DNA of 16,154 nt from Acidobacteriota bacterium. GTDB lineage: Bacteria; Acidobacteriota; Polarisedimenticolia; Polarisedimenticolales; Polarisedimenticolaceae. Shown in pieces: positions 1 to 5,200 of this stretch (positions are counted from its first letter, which is position 1; the number at the start of each line of letters is the position of its first letter). The notes under the pieces are model-generated. The model searched no databases, was not told the DNA's origin, and saw only the letters and a list, made by a program, of their open reading frames with translations. Position numbers and translations under genes: made by a program. Location of the stretch: contig WVWW01000281.1 of the NCBI GenBank assembly GCA_011773795.1, positions 20,557 to 36,710 of the forward strand, in the 5' to 3' direction.

Positions 1-401
1 CGCTGCTGTTGTTGCGCGAGCATTGCACGGTCACGATCTGCCACTCGCGCACGCCCGACCTGGCCGCGCGTGCGGCGCAGGCGGATATCCTCGTCGCCGC
101 GGTGGGTCGCCTCGGGCTGGTCACGGCAGATTTCATCAAACCGGGCGCGGCCGTCGTCGACGTCGGCATCCACCGAGTCGATGACGAGGCCACGGTGCGA
201 GAACTGTTCGGTGACGACGAGCGGCGGCTTGCCACGCTGACCGAGAAGGGCTCGACGGTCGCCGGCGACGTGCACCCCCTCGACGCCCGGGGCCAGGCCG
301 GCTGGCTGACTCCGGTCCCCGGCGGCGTCGGCCCGCTGACGATCGCGATGCTGCTGCGAAACACGCTCGATGCGGCGCGACGATCGGTCGGTCTCGACTG
401 A
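1..401 (+). CDS. folD: FolD C-terminal part: methylenetetrahydrofolate dehydrogenase / methenyltetrahydrofolate cyclohydrolase (5' end outside window)
   Basis: This is the last ~133 codons of FolD, in frame from base 3 to a TGA at 399-401; the start lies upstream of the window. FolD is a cytoplasmic bifunctional enzyme that oxidises 5,10-methylene-THF to 5,10-methenyl-THF with NADP and then hydrolyses it to 10-formyl-THF. The visible part is the C-terminal Rossmann nucleotide-binding region. Recognisable pieces are TVTICHSRT, ADILVAAVGRLGLV, KPGAAVVDVGIHRV, VAGDVHPLDA and the closing signature TPVPGGVGPLTIAMLLRNT, which ends normally, so the 3' end is intact. The N-terminal catalytic half with the substrate-binding lysine cannot be seen. 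The gene overlaps or abuts coaE downstream, which suggests co-transcription. Identification is by family motifs and is secure. Confidence 0.95.
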   Translation, partial: LLLLREHCTVTICHSRTPDLAARAAQADILVAAVGRLGLVTADFIKPGAAVVDVGIHRVDDEATVRELFGDDERRLATLTEKGSTVAGDVHPLDARGQAGWLTPVPGGVGPLTIAMLLRNTLDAARRSVGLD

Positions 402-1014
402 CTTGGCATCGCGCCCACGACCCGTAGCCGGCCTGACCGGCGGGATCGCCTGCGGAAAATCGACCGTGGCCCGCTTCTTCGCCTCGTGGGGTGCCTATGT
501 CGTCGACGCGGACCGCGTCGCGCGCGACGTCGTGGCTCCAGGCGGTCCTGCCTATGACGTCGTCGTGGAGCGCTTCGGCCGCTCGATCCTCGCCGGGGAC
601 GGCACGATCGACCGCGTCGAGCTGGGGCGCATCGTGTTCGACAACGCCGCCGAGCGCGAGGCCCTCGAGGCGATCCTGCACCCGGTCATCCGCGAAGAGA
701 GTAAGCGCCGATTTACCGAGCAAGCGGGTGATGCCCCACTGGGAATCTTCGAGGCTTCGCTGCTTGTCGAAACCGGCGCTCACGAGGACTTCGATTGTCT
801 GATCGTCGTCGCCTGCGAGCCCCAGACACAGATCGCGCGACTGATCGAACGCGACGGCCTCGGCGAGGACGACGCACGCAAACGCATTGCCGCGCAATAC
901 CCATTGGAAAAGAAAATCGCGTTGGCCGATCACGTGATCGACACGGACGGCTCGCTCGAGCAAACCGAACTGCAGGCCCGCGCGGTCTGGGACGTGCTGA
1001 CCGGCGGAGACTAG
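370..1014 (+). CDS. coaE: Dephospho-CoA kinase
   Basis: CoaE phosphorylates the 3'-hydroxyl of dephospho-CoA with ATP, the last step of coenzyme A synthesis, in the cytoplasm. The P-loop is GGIACGKST (about residues 24-32 from the ATG), followed by the family's DADRVARDVV stretch, the HPVIREE segment after the core helix, and FEASLLVETG. The tail QYPLEKKIALADHVIDTDGS is also typical. Start choice is open: ATG 370 gives 214 residues and a 32-base overlap with folD, while TTG 403, one base after the folD stop, gives 203 residues, closer to the usual length of about 200-206. Neither has a clear Shine-Dalgarno. The stop TAG (1012-1014) lies in a CTAG shared with the panD stop on the other strand. 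Function is secure; the start is not. Confidence 0.93.
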   Translation: MRRDDRSVSTDLASRPRPVAGLTGGIACGKSTVARFFASWGAYVVDADRVARDVVAPGGPAYDVVVERFGRSILAGDGTIDRVELGRIVFDNAAEREALEAILHPVIREESKRRFTEQAGDAPLGIFEASLLVETGAHEDFDCLIVVACEPQTQIARLIERDGLGEDDARKRIAAQYPLEKKIALADHVIDTDGSLEQTELQARAVWDVLTGGD

Positions 1015-1394
1015 ACGCGGACGCCCGCTCCCTCCGAGCCTTTGACTTCCTTGATGCGGTTGGCCTCGCCGACGACGACGATCTGCGGCTCATGGTCGGC
1101 CAGGTCCTCGTCTTCGACCGTGCAGTACGACGCGAGGATCAACTTGTCGCCCATGCTGACGAGTCGCGCTGCGGCCCCGTTGACGCAGCACTGGCCGCTG
1201 CCGGGTCGGCCTTCGATGAGGTAGGTCGAAAAACGGTTGGCGTTGTCGACGTCGTAAACGTCGATACGCTCGAACGGTACCATCCCGGCCTCGCGCATGA
1301 TCAACGGATCGAGCGTCAGGCTCCCCTCGTACTCGACGTTGCACTCGGTGACGGCGATGCGGTGAATCTTGGATCGCAGCATCTGGCGGTTCAT
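1011..1394 (-). CDS. panD: Aspartate 1-decarboxylase
   Basis: PanD decarboxylates L-aspartate to beta-alanine, the amine half of pantothenate. It is a pyruvoyl enzyme made as a pro-protein that cleaves itself between Gly24 and Ser25. Both residues are present at exactly those positions in YEGSLTLD. The start MLRSKIHRIAVTE, the motif ASYCTVEDED near the end and the length of 127 residues are normal for the family. The ATG at 1394 is preceded by AGGAG (plus-strand 1402-1406) with 7 bases of spacing. It is the last gene of the minus-strand pan group, separated from panC by 118 bases that contain an inverted-repeat element, so it may be transcribed less tightly with panBC than panC is with panB. 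Its stop codon overlaps that of convergent coaE. Confidence 0.97.
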   Translation of the reverse strand: MNRQMLRSKIHRIAVTECNVEYEGSLTLDPLIMREAGMVPFERIDVYDVDNANRFSTYLIEGRPGSGQCCVNGAAARLVSMGDKLILASYCTVEDEDLADHEPQIVVVGEANRIKEVKGSEGAGVRV

Positions 1395-1401
1395 CTCGGG
1401 T

Positions 1402-1406
1402 CTCCT
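1402..1406 (-). promoter_or_regulatory. panD ribosome binding site
   Basis: CTCCT on the plus strand reads AGGAG on the minus strand, 7 bases before the panD ATG at 1394. It supports that start. It lies inside a short run of three near-tandem CCTACG words (1404-1424). Confidence 0.75.
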
Positions 1407-1423
1407 ACGGCCCTACGTCCTAC

Positions 1424-1511
1424 GGGGTCAAGTCTTGGCATGAGACATACCCCGCCTAATCTCCGGTTTCTTGATTTGCAGACTCCATGTCTCATGCCAA
1501 GACTTGACCCC
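1424..1511. repeat. Inverted-repeat element, copy 1 (REPIN/MITE-like)
   Basis: There are two perfect 25-base arms, 1424-1448 and 1487-1511, facing each other across a 38-base loop. Each arm begins GGGGTCAAGTCTTGGCATGA and ends GACAT. The same 25-mer occurs in both arms of a second copy at 10332-10415, while the loops are unrelated. The element fills most of the panD-panC gap; on the minus strand it begins one base after the panC TGA (1513-1515). Transcribed, it would form a 25-bp hairpin between panC and panD, but no U-run follows, so it is not a classical intrinsic terminator. The outer end of each arm reads outward as TTGACC, a good -35 hexamer. I see no target-site duplication and no internal gene. 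Mobilisation by a REP-associated (Y1-type) transposase encoded elsewhere is inference. Confidence 0.9.
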
Positions 1512-1512
1512 A

Positions 1513-2373
1513 TCATTCGGACCCCGTGGCGGGAGACAGTTGGGTGTTGTCGAGCAGCCGGACCGTGCCGCAGTGGATTGCAGCCAGGAGCAAGGCTTCC
1601 TTTTCGAGTTGCTCGATCGGGTTGAAGCTGCGACGGCCGACGAGTTCGATGTAATCGACACGTAGCAACGGCTCGTTCTCGATCACGGTGCGTGCCGCCT
1701 CGACGATCTTCTCGGCATCCGTCTCGCCCTCCTCGACCCGGCGGCGAGCGGCCTCGATCGCGCGCGGCACGGCGGCGGCGGCCGCGCGCTCCTCGTCGGA
1801 CAGATAACGATTGCGGCTCGACAGGGCCAGCCCATCCGCCTCGCGCACGGTCGGGTGCACGTGGATCTCGACGTCGATGAAGAGGTCCTGCACCATGCGT
1901 TGCACGAGAGCCGCCTGTTGCGCGTCCTTCTGGCCGAATGCGGCGACGTGTGGGCCGACGATGTTGAGCAGTTTGGTCACTACCGTCGCGACGCCTCTGA
2001 AGTGGCCGGGCCGGCTCGCCCCCTCGAGCCGGTCGGACAGCCCCTCGACCTCGACGAACGTCGCCGCATCGTCGGCGTAGATCTCCTCGACGGCGGGCAG
2101 GAACAGGTAGTCCACGCCCTGCGCAATGCAAACGTCCACATCGGCGGTCTGATCCCGCGGGTAGGTCTCGAGATCCTCGTCCGGCCCGAACTGGGTCGGG
2201 TTGACGAATACGGAGACGACGCTGACGTCGGTGGACTCGTTGATCGCGCGCATCAGGCTGCGGTGCCCTTCGTGAAGTGCGCCCATCGTGGGCACGAAAC
2301 CGACGCGAAGCCCGGACTCTCGCGCGCGGCGCACGATGTCACGGATCGCTTGAGCTCGTCGGACGATGTCCAC
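1513..2373 (-). CDS. panC: Pantothenate synthetase (pantoate--beta-alanine ligase)
   Basis: PanC joins pantoate and beta-alanine with ATP through a pantoyl-adenylate, the last step of pantothenate synthesis, in the cytoplasm. It shows the nucleotidyltransferase HxGH signature in PTMGALHEGH (about residues 27-36), then FVNPTQF, GHFRGVATVVTKL, FGQKDAQQ and the KMSKS-like loop region with SSRN. The frame is open much further upstream, inside panB, but homology starts at the GTG at 2373 (MDIVRRAQAIRDIV). That start follows the panB stop after one base and gives 286 residues, the usual size. No strong Shine-Dalgarno is visible, so translation is probably coupled to panB. The normal end (VRLLDN) is followed by about 9 extra residues. 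The TGA is directly followed by repeat copy 1. Confidence 0.96.
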   Translation of the reverse strand: MDIVRRAQAIRDIVRRARESGLRVGFVPTMGALHEGHRSLMRAINESTDVSVVSVFVNPTQFGPDEDLETYPRDQTADVDVCIAQGVDYLFLPAVEEIYADDAATFVEVEGLSDRLEGASRPGHFRGVATVVTKLLNIVGPHVAAFGQKDAQQAALVQRMVQDLFIDVEIHVHPTVREADGLALSSRNRYLSDEERAAAAAVPRAIEAARRRVEEGETDAEKIVEAARTVIENEPLLRVDYIELVGRRSFNPIEQLEKEALLLAAIHCGTVRLLDNTQLSPATGSE

Positions 2374-2374
2374 T

Positions 2375-3166
2375 TCAGTACGTCTCGTCCGGGCCGGGGA
2401 ACGTCCCGTCGCGAACGTCCGTCGCCCAGTGGCGGATGGCGTCCACCGACGCTTCGAAGAGCTGGGCATAGCGGCGGACGAATTTCGGGGATTTGCCGGG
2501 GGACAACCCCAGCAGGTCGTGGTACACGAGGACCTGGCCGTCGCAGGCGTGGCCCGCGCCGATCCCGATCGTCGGCACGCTGACCGCGTCGGTGACGCGC
2601 CGAGCGACCTCGACGGGGATGCCCTCGAGCACGATCGAGAACACACCTGCATCGGTCAGGGCGCGCGCATCCTCGACGATCCGGTCGGCCTGCTCCTCAC
2701 TGCGACCCTGGACCTTGAAGCCGCCCATGGCCAGCACGGATTGAGGCGTCAACCCGACGTGGCCCATCACCGGGATCTCGCAGTCGAGGATCGCGCGAAC
2801 CGCATCGACCCGGTTCTCACCGCCTTCGAGCTTCACCGCGTCGGCGCCGCCCTCGCGAATCAACCGCGCGGCGTTGCTCGCCGCCTCGGCCGGCGTGAGG
2901 TGGTAGCTCATCCACGGCATGTCGGCGATCAATAGGGCACGTTCGCGCACCCGGGACACGGCGCGCGTGTGGTGCACCATGTCGTCGACGGTGACGCGCA
3001 TCGTGTCGCGCTCGCCGAGGATCACGTTGCCGAGCGAGTCGCCGACCAGGAGCGCGTCGACACCGGCGGCCTCCGCCGCCTGCGCCGTGGGCGCGTCGTA
3101 GGCGGTCAGCACGACCAGCGGGGGTCCGGCGGATTTTCGTTGGGTGAACTTGGGGACGGTGACCAC
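2375..3166 (-). CDS. panB: 3-methyl-2-oxobutanoate hydroxymethyltransferase (ketopantoate hydroxymethyltransferase)
   Basis: PanB transfers a hydroxymethyl group from 5,10-methylene-THF to alpha-ketoisovalerate, giving ketopantoate, the first committed step of pantothenate synthesis. The TIM-barrel family motifs are in order: LTAYDAPTAQAAE, LLVGDSLGNVILG with metal-binding Asp, MPWMSYH, VKLEGG, PVMGHVGLTPQS, GGFKVQGR, IVLEGIP, TIGIGAG and QVLVYHDLLG. The frame is open to 3271, but the GTG at 3166 is chosen because a strong AGGAGG lies 8 bases before it and the resulting 263 residues match the family length. It is followed after one base by panC. It lies 153 bases downstream of the kinase gene, so it may also have its own promoter; a weak TATCCT (3246-3241, minus strand) is the only candidate -10 I see. 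Confidence 0.96.
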   Translation of the reverse strand: MVTVPKFTQRKSAGPPLVVLTAYDAPTAQAAEAAGVDALLVGDSLGNVILGERDTMRVTVDDMVHHTRAVSRVRERALLIADMPWMSYHLTPAEAASNAARLIREGGADAVKLEGGENRVDAVRAILDCEIPVMGHVGLTPQSVLAMGGFKVQGRSEEQADRIVEDARALTDAGVFSIVLEGIPVEVARRVTDAVSVPTIGIGAGHACDGQVLVYHDLLGLSPGKSPKFVRRYAQLFEASVDAIRHWATDVRDGTFPGPDETY

Positions 3167-3319
3167 GTTTCCGGCCTCCTTTCTCTCCCCGCCACACAGG
3201 GTCGAGGGATGGGGAACCCGTTCTCGAAATCTCGGCACCAAGGATACAGACTCCGGCCGTGGTGGTTCCACTCCGGCTTCTTTCCGGGGGTTTTGGAGCC
3301 TTCCGGCAGCGGATCGACG
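3167..3319 (-). other. Intergenic region, kinase gene to panB
   Basis: 153 bases without a supported gene. It holds the panB Shine-Dalgarno and a weak -10-like TATCCT on the minus strand (plus 3241-3246) with no convincing -35. There is no strong hairpin with a T-run. The panB reading frame stays open through most of it, but no homology to PanB is visible there. Confidence 0.5.
3175..3180 (-). promoter_or_regulatory. panB ribosome binding site
   Basis: CCTCCT on the plus strand reads as the perfect AGGAGG on the minus strand, 8 bases before GTG 3166. It decides the panB start against the longer upstream reading frame. Confidence 0.85.
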
Positions 3320-3958
3320 CTAGAGCTTGACCCCCAGCGGACGGTAGTACTGCACGCCGCGATCCATCTTCTCGATCTGATCGATCAGCTCGTCCAGGTG
3401 CTCCTCGTGATGCACGAAGTCGATCTCGGTCGTGTCGATGACCAGCAGCGGCGTCTGGGTGTAGTGGAAGAAGAAGTAGTTGTAGGCCTTGTTGACCTCG
3501 TTGATGTAGGCCTCGGAGATGCCCGCCTCGTACGATCGAGAACGCTTTTTGATGCGGTCGACCAACGTACGCGTCTCCGCCTGCAAGTAAATCACCATGT
3601 CGGGCAACGGTGTCTGTTCCTCGAGCATCTCGTAGAGCTTGTTGTAGATCAACAACTCGCTGTCATCGAGATTGAGGTACGCGAAAATCTTGTCTTTCGG
3701 GAAGATGTAGTCGCACACCGTGACCTGGTGAAACAAGTCACGCTGGTTCAGGTCCTGGAGTTGACGGAAGCGCGACATCATGAAGAACAACTGTGTCTGG
3801 AAAGCCGCGCCCGGCTTGTCTTTGTAGAAATCGGCGAGAAACGGGTTGCCGATCTCTTCGAGCACCTTGTGCGCGTCGAACTTGTTGACCAGCAACTCGA
3901 CGAACGAGGTCTTTCCCACGCCGATCGGACCTTCGACAGCGATCGATCTGAACTTCAT
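3320..3958 (-). CDS. Deoxynucleoside kinase family protein
   Basis: The protein belongs to the dCK/dGK-type deoxynucleoside kinases, which use ATP to phosphorylate deoxynucleosides to monophosphates for dNTP salvage in the cytoplasm. Evidence from the ATG at 3958 (212 residues): P-loop GPIGVGKTS at 10-18, then EEIGNPFLADFY, FQTQLFFMMSRFRQL, the CDYIFPKDKIFAYLNL segment at about 82-97 where the family has a D-R/Y-x motif, PDMVIYLQA, and an Arg/Lys-rich lid (RIKKRSRSYEAGIS) followed by the YINEVNKAYNYFF helix. A TTG at 4006 would add 16 residues with no visible homology. The start lacks a good Shine-Dalgarno. It lies 57 bases after folK and before panB on the same strand; related kinases are known next to or fused with folK in some lineages. 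Which deoxynucleoside it prefers cannot be read from the sequence. Confidence 0.88.
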   Translation of the reverse strand: MKFRSIAVEGPIGVGKTSFVELLVNKFDAHKVLEEIGNPFLADFYKDKPGAAFQTQLFFMMSRFRQLQDLNQRDLFHQVTVCDYIFPKDKIFAYLNLDDSELLIYNKLYEMLEEQTPLPDMVIYLQAETRTLVDRIKKRSRSYEAGISEAYINEVNKAYNYFFFHYTQTPLLVIDTTEIDFVHHEEHLDELIDQIEKMDRGVQYYRPLGVKL

Positions 3959-4015
3959 GCGCGGGTGAACCCCCAGTGCTCGACGACCCCGATGCTCCTC
4001 CGACAACGCGCTCGA

Positions 4016-4525
4016 TTATAAGAGGACGGTCGGACACCAATCAAGCGTGCCGAGGCTGCGAATGCGGGTGGGCCGGTCGATTCGGGCGAGTTCGTCGGTC
4101 ACCGTACGGCCGTTCGCGGGGTTGCGGAGATCGGGTGCGATCTCCGCCAGCGGCGCCAGCACGAAACTTCGCTCCCACATCCTCGGGTGCGGCAAACGAA
4201 GCCGCTCATCGGCGACGGAAAGATCGCCCAGCATCAACAAATCGACATCCAGCGTTCGCGACCGGTTACGTGCGTTTCGTTGACGGCCGGCGTCGCGCTC
4301 GATGATCAGCGAGCGTTCGAGCACGCGATGCGGCGGTTCCGTCGTCGTGATCTCGACGGCCATGTTCCAGAACCACCCCCCGTCGGGCAACCCGACCGGC
4401 TCGGTCTCCCACACCGATGAGACCCGCGTCGGGCGGAGGCCGGTCGCGGCCAGGCCGCTCAGCCCGGCGCGCAGGTAGCGGCCACGGTCGCCGAGATTGC
4501 TGCCGAGTGCGATGTATCCGGTCAT
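4016..4525 (-). CDS. folK: 2-amino-4-hydroxy-6-hydroxymethyldihydropteridine pyrophosphokinase (HPPK)
   Basis: FolK transfers pyrophosphate from ATP to 6-hydroxymethyl-dihydropterin, the step before dihydropteroate synthase in folate synthesis. The 169-residue product shows YIALGSNLGDR at the start, VWETEPVG and the NMAVEI strand. It then has the HPPK signature RNRSRTLDVDLLMLGD (about 86-101), where the two aspartates bind Mg-ATP, followed by LPHPRMWERSFVLAPLAEIAPD. Length and motif order are standard. It is the first gene of the minus-strand folK, kinase, panB, panC, panD series and is divergent from the TPR/glmU series. A possible -10 (TACAAT, plus 4535-4540) lies so close to the ATG that the message would have almost no leader. 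There is no other visible Shine-Dalgarno. Confidence 0.96.
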   Translation of the reverse strand: MTGYIALGSNLGDRGRYLRAGLSGLAATGLRPTRVSSVWETEPVGLPDGGWFWNMAVEITTTEPPHRVLERSLIIERDAGRQRNARNRSRTLDVDLLMLGDLSVADERLRLPHPRMWERSFVLAPLAEIAPDLRNPANGRTVTDELARIDRPTRIRSLGTLDWCPTVLL

Positions 4526-4534
4526 CAGGCGGCG

Positions 4535-4540
4535 ATTGTA
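4535..4540 (-). promoter_or_regulatory. folK: Possible folK promoter -10
   Basis: ATTGTA on the plus strand reads TACAAT on the minus strand, 9 bases before the folK ATG. No good -35 hexamer sits at 16-18 bases upstream (GGGTTC at 17). A start here would give a nearly leaderless folK message, which fits the lack of a Shine-Dalgarno. The evidence is weak. Confidence 0.35.
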
Positions 4541-4546
4541 GCGCGG

Positions 4547-4575
4547 TTGAAACCCCCGAACCCGCCGGGTATCAT
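4547..4575 (+). promoter_or_regulatory. Sigma70-type promoter of the TPR-glmU-glmS series
   Basis: TTGAAA at 4547-4552 and TATCAT at 4570-4575 are separated by exactly 17 bases, a near-consensus vegetative promoter in an otherwise GC-rich gap. Transcription would begin near 4582 and leave a leader of about 97 bases before the TPR gene. It is back-to-back with the possible folK -10 at 4535-4540, so one factor could affect both directions. Confidence 0.65.
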
Positions 4576-4581
4576 GACCGG

Positions 4582-4678
4582 CCTCTTTACTTAAGTGACC
4601 AAATTACCTCGCGGATCAACGATCCAAGGCCCCGTTGACGCCCCTTGACGTGGGCGTCCTGGTGGGAGGCAAATCGGG
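4582..4678 (+). promoter_or_regulatory. Structured 5' leader of the TPR-glmU-glmS series
   Basis: Two simple hairpins can be drawn. GGATC/GATCC with a 3-base loop lies at 4613-4625, and GACGCCC/GGGCGTC with an 8-base loop lies at 4637-4658. The second ends 6 bases before GGAGG (4665-4669), which lies 9 bases from the ATG at 4679. It matches no riboswitch class I can recognise, and regulation is speculative. The TTAAG-rich piece at 4586-4607 is notably AT-rich for this genome. Confidence 0.35.
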
Positions 4679-5197
4679 ATGACAGCCAAGACCAATGAAT
4701 CCACGCTGTACGAACATGCGGTCGCCAGTTTCGGCAATGGTGTCGAACTGGTCCGGGCCGGTGACTACGCCAAGGCGAAAGAGATTTTCAACGAGATCCT
4801 CGGCTCGCTGAAGGACGAGCCGGTGCTGACGGAGCGCTGCCGGATGTACATCGAGGTGTGCGACCAGCGCACGGCGCCGGCACCCGAGCAGGGCACGTCG
4901 ACCGACGACCTGTACTACCGCGCGGTGATGGCATCCAACGGCGGCAACTCGACGGAGGCGATCCGGCTTCTCGACCAGGCGCTGCAGCAGGCGCCCAACT
5001 CGGCCAAGCTGCTTTACGCCCGGGCGTCCGCATGGGCGCTGTCCGCAAACGCGGACTCCGCGGTCAGCGACCTGAGGCAGGCCATCGGCCTGGACCCCAC
5101 GTTGCGATTCCAGGCGGTCAACGATTCGGATTTCGAGCGGATCCGCGAGGAGCCGGCCTTCATCGACATCATCGAACCGACGTCCACAGGGGCCTGA
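4679..5197 (+). CDS. Small TPR-repeat protein of unknown function
   Basis: The product has 172 residues, no signal peptide and no membrane segment, so it is probably cytoplasmic. It consists of tetratricopeptide helices. One repeat lies at about 10-43 (GVELVRAGDYAKAKEIFNEIL). After a Pro/Ala-rich linker (66-74) a tandem pair follows at about 76-143, including STEAIRLLDQALQQAPNSA and ADSAVSDLRQAIGLDP. It closes with DSDFERIREEPAF, a tail common in TPR proteins. TPRs bind other proteins; the partner cannot be read from the sequence. The ATG has GGAGG at 9 bases and follows the best promoter in the window. Only three bases separate its stop from the glmU start, so the two are almost certainly co-transcribed and probably translationally coupled. 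Confidence 0.85.
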   Translation: MTAKTNESTLYEHAVASFGNGVELVRAGDYAKAKEIFNEILGSLKDEPVLTERCRMYIEVCDQRTAPAPEQGTSTDDLYYRAVMASNGGNSTEAIRLLDQALQQAPNSAKLLYARASAWALSANADSAVSDLRQAIGLDPTLRFQAVNDSDFERIREEPAFIDIIEPTSTGA

Positions 5198-5200
5198 TCG

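Noticed and set aside
136..963. A 275-codon minus-strand frame opposite folD and coaE.
   Set aside because: It is antisense to two well-identified enzymes and rich in Arg/Asp/Ala; judged a shadow.
3320..3335. GGGGTCAAG (minus strand) at the very end of the kinase gene, matching the first 9 bases of the repeat unit and again beside a stop codon.
   Set aside because: The match stops after 9 bases and encodes the plausible C-terminal Gly-Val-Lys-Leu; chance is sufficient. It would be worth including if a genome-wide scan for degenerate units is run.
2969..4021. A 350-codon plus-strand frame opposite panB and the deoxynucleoside kinase.
   Set aside because: It is the mirror of two genes with strong family signatures; its product (VDLGRVDDQQ-type text) has no recognisable fold.
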